64,000 nucleotides of DNA from Humulus lupulus. Its lineage: Eukaryota; Streptophyta; Magnoliopsida; Rosales; Cannabaceae. The stretch is taken from NCBI RefSeq assembly GCF_963169125.1, contig NC_084794.1, forward strand, positions 223,011,409 through 223,075,408, in the 5' to 3' direction. A program made the translations under genes and the position numbers. Shown here one piece after another: positions 10,921-20,043 of this stretch. The notes beneath the pieces are model-generated. The model saw only the letters and a program-made list of their open reading frames with translations, was not told the DNA's origin and searched no databases. How positions within the stretch are numbered: position 1 is the stretch's first letter; the number at the start of each line of letters is the position of its first letter.

Positions 10921-11200
10921 TTTATTTGAAAATGACAGTCACAACACCACCATCACCACACACACCCTTATCCCCCTCTTTCTTGGTTTTTCCTTTCTCT
11001 CTCTCCTTCTTCATTGCTCCTCTCTCTTTTGCTTAACTTTTCCATGGAGGAACACAAAAAAGACATATGATAGTTTTAAATGATTTAGAACTTAAACTTA
11101 TGACAAATATCACTTAAGACATTAATTACTACATTCCAAATAGATATGGGCAAAAGCTTTTAGTATTTTTCGCATTTATTTTCAAATCTAAAACTCTGAA
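9741..11200. other. Intergenic AT-rich DNA with (CT)15 microsatellite
   Basis: No gene is supported. Bases 10889-10918 are a perfect (CT)15 run. The pyrimidine-rich stretch 10970-11045 resembles a plant 5' leader, but no credible coding exon follows. Confidence 0.5.
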
Positions 11201-11220
11201 ATCTACAGTTTATAGAATTT

Positions 11221-11820
11221 GCTTGATGGTTGCTCGATGCTAACTCGATAGGTCTTTAAAAATCATTATTTTTATGAAAAAATTGACTTTGCTTGATGGT
11301 TGCTCAATAATGCTCGATAGTGCTCGATGGGTTTCTTGCAAGAGTCGTAATTTTTTACTTGGGTGTTCGTTTGATGTGATTTGTTTTTTTTATTATTTTG
11401 GATTTTTTTTAGATCTACACATTTGAGATGTGTATATGCACATTTAGGAAGTTTGAAGCTTGAAAAAAAATACCAATATTCAAAACAATACCCTAATTCT
11501 GGTCGTGCTGTCAAGCTTTATACTTCCCAAATGTGGATATACACATCTCAAACGTGTAGATCTCAAAAATTACCCAAAATAAAAATAATATCACCTCAAA
11601 TGGACACCGAGAGAAATATTATGCCTCTTTCAAGAATTTCGTCGAACACCTTCGAGCAGTGCATCGAGCACCATCGAGCAAAGTCAATTTTTCCATAAAA
11701 AATCATGTTTTTCATGCCCAACTCGATGCTCCTTGATGAAGCTCGATGCCCAGCTTGATGGGACCTTAAAAAATAAAGATTTTCATGAAAAAGTCAACTT
11801 TTCTTGATGGTCCTCGATGC
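11221..11820. repeat. Large inverted repeat with GCTCGATG sub-repeats
   Basis: Arms mirror around 11487. AGATCTACACATTTGAGATG starting at 11411 pairs with a complementary segment ending AGATCT at 11558-11563. TTTTTATGAAAAAATTGACT (about 11270-11289) pairs with AAGTCAATTTTTCCATAAAA (11681-11700). Within the arms TGCTCGATG/CATCGAGCA and CTTGATGG recur. A further direct copy of the outer part lies at 11740-11820. No protein is encoded. It is a fold-back or MITE-like non-autonomous element immediately before LTR 11831. Confidence 0.65.
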
Positions 11821-11865
11821 CCTGTTCGATTGTAATGCCCCGAATTTTCCGAAGTGGTTTAGTGG

Positions 11866-12662
11866 TGTTGTAGCCAGTTTTCGAGCCATGTTAAATGTGA
11901 CCTCGAAAGTTGGATTCACAAACAATTGGACTCGTAAGGTTTAGAGTATGCTCCAGGACTAAATATCGAGCCTGCAAGACATAGACGACCTCGAATATGG
12001 TGACCTCGAAGTGTTCATGACTTCGAAAGGTAGCTCCAGAGACGCATCCATCCTCAGGGATGACCTTGGATCAGGGGGCTCGAGCTCGACGCACATACGA
12101 TCTCGAAAGCTATGTGACCTCGGGAGATGTCTCTAGCTCGAGAGCTGACGAAAAACCTGGGAAGCTAAGGCCTTGGAGATATATGATAAAAACCTTGAAT
12201 ATCTATAAGTGTTGTCCATACGAGATGTAATCCTCATTTATTACTGTAAATCCCCTAGAATCGTGGGATATTATTTGGTCAGTTATACGTCCCCTGGTCT
12301 TCAGGGGACGTTTCCTTTTATATTTGATTATAGGCATTTAAAGCCATTTATTTTATTTACGCAAAAAGAGTAACTACCCAAAATATGTGGGATAGTATTC
12401 TGCAGCCTTCTCTATAAATAGAGAGGTCATGCACCATTGTAAGGGATCGAAATTCTGAACCTTGAGAGAAAACTCTGAAGAATTCATTCTTAAGAATTTT
12501 CAGAGATAATCTTGAGTTTAATAACAGAGACTCGTGGACTAGGCAGATTTAACTGCTGAACCACGTAAAAATCGTGTGTTTGCATTGTCATATTGTAATT
12601 GGCCATTATCAGTTATTGTTTACATGCTCTCCTTTCACTGTTGACGAAAAACGGCGTCAACA
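11866..12662 (+). repeat. 5' LTR of element B
   Basis: 797 bp, TGTTGTA...GTCAACA. The U3 part holds repeats of TGACCTCGAA-like decamers (11898, about 11985, 12001, 12018, with weaker ones near 12060 and 12113). TATAAATA at 12413-12420 is the probable TATA box. The end forms a hairpin: TGTTGACG (12639-12646) and CGTCAACA (12655-12662). Confidence 0.95.
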
Positions 12663-12686
12663 TTTTGGTGCTTTCATTGAGAGCCT
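12663..12686 (+). promoter_or_regulatory. Primer binding site of element B
   Basis: TTTTGGTGCTTTCATTGAGA directly follows the LTR. TGG as complement of the tRNA CCA end fits a primer site starting two to three bases after the LTR. I could not name the tRNA. Confidence 0.7.
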
Positions 12687-12710
12687 TAAGCATTCATCCC
12701 TGGGAATATC

Positions 12711-15700
12711 ATGGCCACAAACAATCAGAACACACCTGAAGAAAATTACCCAAGACGTCCTGGAAAACAACCAATGGAGAATCCGGATGTTGAAGAGAGA
12801 AGTGGGTCTTCTGATTCCCGGGGACCACCTCCTCCACCGAGAGATGAGGATATGTACTACAATCCTGAGCGGTACGTTCCTATTGTGGAACTTGAAAATC
12901 GGCAACTGAAGCAGCTGTTGGCAGAGGCCAACAAACGGAATGAGGAGTTGACAAGGATAGCCGCAGAGGCGCAGGTGGCTCAGCCCCCGCCTCCGCGCGA
13001 AAACCAAGTCCCTCCTCCAAGGGACGTGCATGTTCCTCCCCGGAGGCCCCGCGGGCGTCCACGAAAGGATGCTGCCACAAGGAGGCTGACTCAACCTCCG
13101 GCACCAGCAAAGCCATCCGCTCCACCTAGGCCCCAGAGGAGTACTCGGGCTCGGGCCCCGGCTAACCCTCCTGTGGAAGTGCCTGCGGGAGCTGAGAATA
13201 ACCGAACCCCTGCAGAGGCTCGGACTCAGGTACCTGGGAGCGCACCGAATGTGACTGACCCATCTCGGGAAAATTCTGGACCCTCTAGGCCGCGACAAGG
13301 GTGGCAGCCACCGTCGCCTATACGGTTCCCTCCGTCACCCATAAGATATCCTTCGCCCCCCCGCAGGAACGCTCAGCCCGTTCGAGGTCAGGATGAAGGG
13401 CGTACGGGGGAAAGACAAGAAAACAAGGAGACTTTCCAGGAGCGGAGAGGCGCTCCATCTGAGAAAAGTCAAACGTCCCGGTCTCGCACTGCGGAGACGA
13501 GGCGACGTGGGAAGAATCCATCACAAAATAACCGAGCAATGAGTTTCACCAGTGATGAGTCCGGAGATACCAGGTCCGTCAGTAAACATGACCGAGGTCG
13601 TAATAAAACTGGAAGCCGCAAGAATCGTCCCGACCTGCGAAATCATCTGAACTAGAGTCGGGGTAATGGAGATCAAACAAATCCGGACCTGAGGGATCGC
13701 TTGAATAGGCGTAGAGATCCCTTGCGAAGACGTGAGCCCGGGATTGTGATCGATAACAGCCAATTCCAGACAGTACCTCCTACTGACCCAGTCCAAGAAA
13801 GAATCGATCAGCTCGAAAGAGCCTTTAGGCTTTTAAAGAATGAACGAGGAAATGGTCGATATGAGGACTCTGACGAGGAGCTCGAGCCGTTTGCTCCCCA
13901 TATTTCCAACACTCAATTTCCTCAAGGGTTTCGGATCCCTCACGTCCCAACGTTTGAAGGAAAGACCGACCCGTGTAGTCACCTGAGCACGTTCAACACT
14001 ATCATGAGAGCCAGTAATGTGGGTTACGAGCTCAGGTGCATGTTGTTTCCAACATCATTGGCAGGACCTGCCAAAAGTTGGTTCGAAAAATATAAGAGAC
14101 ACTCAATAACTTCTTGGGAGCAGTTGTCTAAAGACTTTAAGAAGCAGTTCAGAGCAATGATGGGGGTCAGACCAGAAGCATCCACCTTAACTAACGTCCG
14201 ACAACAGCCGGGCGAAACACTAAAAAGTTACCTAACAAGATTCAATCTGGAAGTCGCCCGGGCTCGGGATGTAGATGACAGTGGGCACCTAATGGCTATC
14301 CGAGCTGGTGTATTACCGGGAAGTGCCCTTTGGGACGACATGCAAGGGAAACCGGTAAGGTCAATAATCGAGTTCAACAGACGAGCGCAGAGGTTTGTCA
14401 ATGTAGAGGAAGCGAGGTCGACGCTCAAAGCGACTTCCCAGTCCGAAACTACAACGATAAACATCAACTCTGCCTCAACCTCGGCGGACCCAGCAGCTCC
14501 AAAGCCTGCCACGGAGAACCCCTCCAAGAGGAAAAAGAACGAAGGAAGTAACCCCGAAGCTGAGGGAGGAAAGAAAAAGAAAGGGGAGAGGTACTTCTCC
14601 GTGTATAGGGTATACACCGAGCTCAATGAGTCTCGGGAGAACATATACCTGGCTAATGAAAACCAGGTCCCCTTTAGGTGCCCGGACCCGATGAGGAATC
14701 AAAAATCCAAGAGGGACTCCAGTAAATATTGCCGGTTCCACAGAGACACCGGGCATACAACAGATGAATGTCGACAATTGAAGGACGAGATCGAAGGGTT
14801 GATCTCGAGAGGTTACTTCCGGCAATATGTCAAAAACCAGAGTACTGGTCAAACGTCCGTGAGCCAGAGAGTAGCCGCGCCCCTGACGACGCAAAACAAT
14901 AACTCCCGAGCTCGGGAAGAGGACAGGCCCCCGCCGATTGATGGAGAGGATGTAATAACCATCTCGGGAGGGCCTCACCTCGCAGGAGGGGGCAGGAATG
15001 CCCAAAAGAGGTATGTTAACGAGTTGAAGATAGGGGACGGGTCTCCTTATGAACCCGAACCTAGGGCACCAAAAAGCCAGAGGATTGAAACACAACCAAT
15101 AACCTTCACCGAGGAAGACGCCTCCCATGTTCAGTTCCCTCATCATGATCCGCTGGTCATTACTCTTCAACTGGCCAATAAAAGGGTCCACCGAGTTCTC
15201 ATAGATAATGGGAGCTCAGTCAACATCCTTTATAAAGCAACCCTCGAGAAGATGGGACTCTCCCTTCGCGACCTGAAAGCATGTGCAACTACTTTGTACA
15301 GCTTTTCAGGAGAAGGAACTGCCTGTATGGGATCCATTGAGCTCCCCGTGACCTTGGGAGACTATCCAGTCTCGGTGACCAAGATAATGGAGTTCGTGGT
15401 AGTAGACTTACCATCTGCCTACAATGTGCTGCTCGGGAGACCCGCCCTGGTCGGGCTGGGGGCAGTTTCATCAGTAAGGCATCTGGCCCTTAAGTTCCCG
15501 ACCCCTAGCGGAGTCGGGACATTAAAAGGAGACCAATTGGCAGGGAGGGAATGCTATAGCATCTCCTTGAGGGGAAAGAAACAAACAAACGCTCAAGCAC
15601 TCGTTATCATACAAAACAAAGACGGAACGGTTTTAGAAATTGACGAGGAGATTGATCCGAGGATTGAGGAGAAAGTTGACCTCGAACCTTTAGAGGAGCT

Positions 15701-15779
15701 CGAAGAAATTTAGCTCAAGGAAACTGATCCCTTGAAGAAAGTGAAGGTCGGAAAACACCTCCAAGACGAGGCAAAATAG
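12711..15779 (+). pseudogene. Element B gag-protease (in-frame stops)
   Basis: One reading frame runs from ATG 12711 with TAG stops at 13653-13655, 15711-15713 and 15777-15779. The N-terminal third is Pro/Arg-rich and low complexity. The retrotransposon gag domain lies at about 13940-14440 (LAGPAKSWFEKYKRHSITSW and GETLKSYLTRFNLEVARA). It is followed by a zinc-knuckle-like CRFHRDTGHTTDEC (about 14730) and the aspartic protease (about 15110-15600) with active-site IDNGSSVNILY and LLGRPAL. The DNG active site, not DTG/DSG, is usual in my memory for this lineage. The frame continues into RT, so gag and pol were one polyprotein. Confidence 0.9.
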
Positions 15780-17432
15780 CAATTAATTTGCTTTTTGAAG
15801 AAAAACCAGGATGTCTTCGCGTGGTCACACTCAGACATGGTAGGGATAAGCCCGAATGTAGCAAGCCACGCTCTAAACATAGACAAAAGATTTCCCCCAA
15901 AGCAACAAAAGCGAAGACAGCTGGACGAAAACAGAAAGAAGGCGCTAAAGGAGGAGGTTGACAGGTTGAAGGCGAATCAATTCATTAGGGATGCCTTTTA
16001 CCCTGACTGGGTAGCCAATTCGGTGTTGGTCCCAAAGCCCAATGGGACGTGGAGAACCTGTATTGACTACTCAGATCTCAACAAAGCTTGCCCAAAAGAC
16101 TGTTTTCCGTTACCAAGGATTGACCAGCTCGTGGATGCCACGGCGGGGCACGGTCTGATGTCGTTCATGGATGCCTATTCTGGATATAACCAGATTCCCA
16201 TGCATGCCCCCGACCAAGAACATACGAACTTCATCACGGATAAAGGGCTATATTGCTATAATGTCATGCCATTCGGGCTCAAGAATGCTGGAGCCACATA
16301 CCAGCGGCTCGTAAACATGATGTTTTCAGAACAAATAGGGAACAACATGGAGGTTTATGTTGATGACATGCTTGTAAAGTCTCAACTCAACAAGAACCAT
16401 GTTGATGACCTCGAAGAGTGCTTCGGCGTGCTCAGGAAGTATAACATGAAGCTAAATCCTCAAAAGTGCACTTTCGGGGTGTCTTCAGGAAAATTTCTGG
16501 GCTTTATTGTGAACTCTCGTGGGATCGAGGCTAACCCCGACAAGATCAAGGCCCTGATTGACATGCCCTCACCTCGAAGGCACAAAGATGTCCAAAGTTT
16601 GACTGGCAGGATGGCAGCCCTAAGAAAATTCATCTCGAAATCTACGGATCGTGGTCTTCCATTTTTCAACTTACTGAGAGGAGGTAAGAAGTTTGAATGG
16701 ACAGAGGAATGCGAGCTGGCTTTTCAGAAGCTCAAAAAGCACCTAGCGGAACCACCCATCTTGTCAAAACCTGAAACGGGGGAAATACTGTACCTATACC
16801 TTTCAACTACCGAACACGCGATAAGTGTAGTGCTCGTCCGAGAAGAAGAGAGGGTGCAAAGACCCATTTACTACATCAGTAAAAGATTACTGGGGGCAGA
16901 GTCAAGATATCCATTGATGGAGAAACTCGCGCTCAGTCTAATTCATTCATCCCGTAAGCTCCGCCCCTACTTTCAGGCACATCCCATCCATGTGCTGACT
17001 GATCAACCACTTAGGCAAGTCCTGTCTAAACCAGAAGCTTCAGGTCGACTTCTTAAATGGGTTGTTGAGCTCGGACAGTTCGAGATCACCTACCACCTGA
17101 GAACGACCATTAAGGCACAGGCATTGGCGGACTTTATAGTGGAATGTACGAGTATAGCCGACGACGAGGTAATAACCACGACCCACGAGCTGTGGAAACT
17201 TTACGTCGACGGCTCATCAAATGAAAATGGAGCAGGGGTAGGGGTCATTTTGGTTACCCCCACAGGAAGCAGATTTCATTCTGCCCTAAGATTTGGCTTT
17301 AAAGCATCGAATAACGAGGTCGAATACGAGGCTTTAGTCGCGGGACTTCGTATAGCAAAGGAGCTCAAAGCTAAAGCTATACATTGCTACAGTGACTCCC
17401 AGCTCGTGGTTAATCAAATCCTAGGAGAATAC
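15780..17432 (+). pseudogene. Element B reverse transcriptase, RNase H and start of second RNase H
   Basis: Same frame as gag. RT starts around NQDVFAWSHSDMVGI, with WRTCIDYSDLNKACPKDCFP, MDAYSGYNQI and catalytic YVDDMLVKS (about 16355). The first RNase H follows (about 16690-17130), including PIYYISKRLLGAESRYP and HVLTDQPLRQVLSKPEASGR. A second, archaeal-type RNase H begins at about 17190 (KLYVDGSSNENGAG, NNEVEYEALVAGLR, CYSDSQLVVNQI). TAG at 17433-17435 interrupts it. The dual RNase H diagnoses the Tat lineage of plant Ty3/gypsy elements. Confidence 0.9.
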
Positions 17433-17435
17433 TAG

Positions 17436-17951
17436 GCTCGTGGCACTAGAATGGCAGCTTATCTGGAGAAGGCAAAATCCGCATTGGAGTATTTCGAGTT
17501 TTATGCAATCGAACAGGTTCCCCGAGAACGGAACTCAAATGCAGATGCCTTAGCTCGACTCGCCACATCCGCCGAAAATGAAGAGCTGAATGCTGTACCC
17601 ATAGAACACCTATCAGCACCTAGCATTAACGAGCCAGAAGAGGAAGATGTGTGTATGATCGAAACAGAGCCGACCTGGATGACCCCGATAGTTGATTATC
17701 TCGAAAATGGAACTCTTCCAAAAGATCGGAATCAGGCTCGAAAGTTGATGTATCAACTTCCCCGTTACACAATTCTGGATGGAAGGCTATACCGAAGGGG
17801 GTATTCCATGTCGTTACTTAGATGCGTAACCCCTCCCGAAGCTAAGAAAATCATTGAAGAAATACATGAAGGGTTCTGCGGAGATCATACCGGGGGGCAT
17901 AGCCTGTCCAAGAAGATCATACACCAGGGATATTTCTGGCCAACCATTTAA
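17436..17951 (+). pseudogene. Element B end of second RNase H and integrase zinc-binding domain
   Basis: The frame is the same as upstream. RERNSNADALARLA supplies the last Asp of the second RNase H. A linker follows, then the integrase HHCC domain begins (HEGFCGDHTGGHSLSKKII). TAA at 17949-17951 interrupts it just before the CDKCQRFA half of the zinc finger, which lies in the next segment. Confidence 0.85.
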
Positions 17952-18488
17952 ACGGATTCTTTTGAGTATGTGAAGAAATGTGACAAATGCCAGAGATTCG
18001 CAACAATACCCCGAGCCCCACCATCCGAGCTGACCATGTTGACATCCCCATGGCCTTTCGCGGTATGGGGCATCGACCTCATAGGCTCTCTCCTGACTGG
18101 TAAAGGCGGAGTGAAATATGATGTAGTCGCCGTGGATTACTTCACAAAATGGACGGAGGCTGAACCATTGGCAACTATAACTTCAAAGAAGATCCTTGAT
18201 TTCGTAGTAAAGAGCATCGTGTGCCGATACGGAGTGCCGAGGAAGATCGTATCTGACAACGGAACCCAGTTCGATTGCGACTTGTTCACCAAATTTTGTG
18301 AAAAGAACGGCATAATAAAGAGTTTTTCATCAGTGGCTCACCCTCAAGCGAATGGCCAGGTCGAAGCTGTGAACAAAACTCTCAAAAGTTCTTTAAAGAA
18401 AAAGTTGGAAGAAGCAAAGGGACGGTGGCCCGAAGAATTGCCCCAAGTCCTTTGGGGATACAGGACCACAGCTCGAACCTCAACATGA
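17952..18488 (+). pseudogene. Element B integrase catalytic core
   Basis: The CDKCQRFA zinc ligands begin the segment. The DDE core then shows D in WGIDLIG, D in VSDNGTQF and E in NGQVEAVNKTL, so all three catalytic residues are present. The segment ends WGYRTTARTST at TGA 18486-18488. Compared with related integrases about a dozen codons are missing here and the frame changes, so a small deletion sits at about 18485-18497. Confidence 0.88.
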
Positions 18489-18883
18489 CATAGGAAATGT
18501 TGCCTATTGAGGTAGAAATCCCAACGATCCGAACTCAGATTTACGATCAAAGTTCAAACCACACTCAGCTCGAAGAAACCCTAGACTTGATTGAAGAAAA
18601 AAGAGAAGAGGCTCAGCTGAGAAATGCTGCCTACCAACAACGAACTACCAGATATTTCAACAAGAGGGTTCGAGATCGAAAGTTCAGAATGGGAGATCTG
18701 GTGTTGAGACGTGTATTCTTGGCAACTCGAGACCCAGCAGCTGGAGTGCTCGGGCCGAATTGGGAAGGACCATACCAGATAGAGTCAGTCATCCGACCTG
18801 GTGTGTACAAACTTGCGAGATTGGACGGGAGCCTAGTACCATGAGCATGGAATGGCGAACACCTTAGACCTTACTATCAGTAG
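18489..18883 (+). pseudogene. Element B integrase C-terminal (GPY) domain
   Basis: After the deletion the frame resumes at MLPIEVEIPT (18497) and contains the GPY/F motif (GPNWEGPYQI). TGA at 18842-18844 sits where an Arg codon (CGA) would be expected. Beyond it the frame continues as AWNGEHLRPYYQ and stops at 18881-18883, the natural end of pol. Confidence 0.85.
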
Positions 18884-19104
18884 TGTAGGAAAAGTGTTGC
18901 CTATAACCATGAGTTTCTATTTGTATTAGTTTGTTTGCCTTTTGATTACCAACAAATAAAGATTTATTTCATTCAGTATATTATCTCTTTTTATTTTTTA
19001 TTTTTGCAATCTCTCTTAATTTAATAACCTATGGTCACACTCATAGGATATTAAGGGGGCATCATCGGTATATATACCATCAGCTTAAAAAATAAAAAAT
19101 ATAT
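18884..19104. other. Element B post-pol spacer
   Basis: Non-coding DNA after the pol stop, with AATAAAG near 18954. It leads into the 68-bp array. Confidence 0.5.
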
Positions 19105-19512
19105 GAAGCATTTGGATATAACCAGATGCGCGAGCTTAGATAGTTTGGACATAACCGAGTTATCAAAAACATGAAGCATTTGGATATAACCAGATGCGCG
19201 AGCTTAGATAGTTCGGACATAACCGAGTTATCAAAAACATGAATCATTTGGATATAACTAGATGCGCGAGCTTAGATAGTTCGGACATAACTGAGTTATC
19301 AAAAACAGGAAGCATTTGGATATAACCAGATGCGCGAGCTTAGATAGTTCGGACATAACTGAGTTATCAAAAACAGGAAGCATTTGGATATAACCAGATG
19401 CGCGAGCTTAGATAGTTCGGACATAACCGAGTTATAAAAAACATGAAGCATTTGGATATAACCAGATGCGCAAGCTTAGATAGTTCGGACATAACCGAAT
19501 TATCAAAAGCAG
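19105..19512 (+). repeat. 68-bp tandem array (six units) in element B
   Basis: Units start GAAGCATTTGG at 19105, 19173, 19241, 19309, 19377 and 19445, an exact 68-bp spacing, with few changes between units. Each holds GGATATAACC and GGACATAACC and the 20-mer AGATGCGCGAGCTTAGATAG. A decayed partial unit follows at 19513. The array lies between pol and the antisense gene, the 3' variable region that in Tat/Ogre-type elements is known to hold tandem repeats. Confidence 0.92.
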
Positions 19513-20043
19513 AAAACGTTTGGAATTAACCAAATGTGCAAACTCAATAGGTTTGGAACAAACCAGCCAAAAAACTAATCGACGATAAGTAGGAACCTAA
19601 CCTACTTCGGGATAAGTCGAGATCGAGGCTGGAATGTCTTAAAGAAAAATAGTTTCGAACTCTTAACCTTGGAATGAAAACCGAGGATGAGGAAAAGTGA
19701 CTAAGCAAAAAAGATATAACCAAATCATTCACATTACATACCATATAAGTACTTTTGGGTTCATGGTTAAAGTAATATCCGACTTTGAAAAATAACGAGG
19801 TCGGAAGCGGATAATTTGAACAAACTGTGCATGAATGCATTAAGCTTCGAACCTAAATCCACAATATGTTTGTATGAATAAATAAACATAAATGATTCAT
19901 CCATAAAAAATGTGCCAAATATTTCGAGCCAAGAAATGTAAAGCATATATATTTAAAGAAATTGTATCAGCCCCGAGGGCATAAATTAAAATAATTACAA
20001 AAATAAGGGGACACAGCCCCAATAGATGGTTTCCCCGAGATTA
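19513..20043. other. Element B spacer between array and antisense gene
   Basis: Non-coding, with TCGGA and ACCTCG-like strings as elsewhere in the element. It should include the 3' end of the antisense transcript. No confident feature. Confidence 0.5.

Noticed and set aside
12657..15191. Minus-strand ORFs of 213 and 238 codons opposite element B gag
   Set aside because: Shadow frames of a C/G-rich gag; no motif, no promoter, unlike the antisense gene at 20044-22817.
19105..19512. CRISPR-like repeat array
   Set aside because: Units are head-to-tail without spacers and lie inside a plant retrotransposon.
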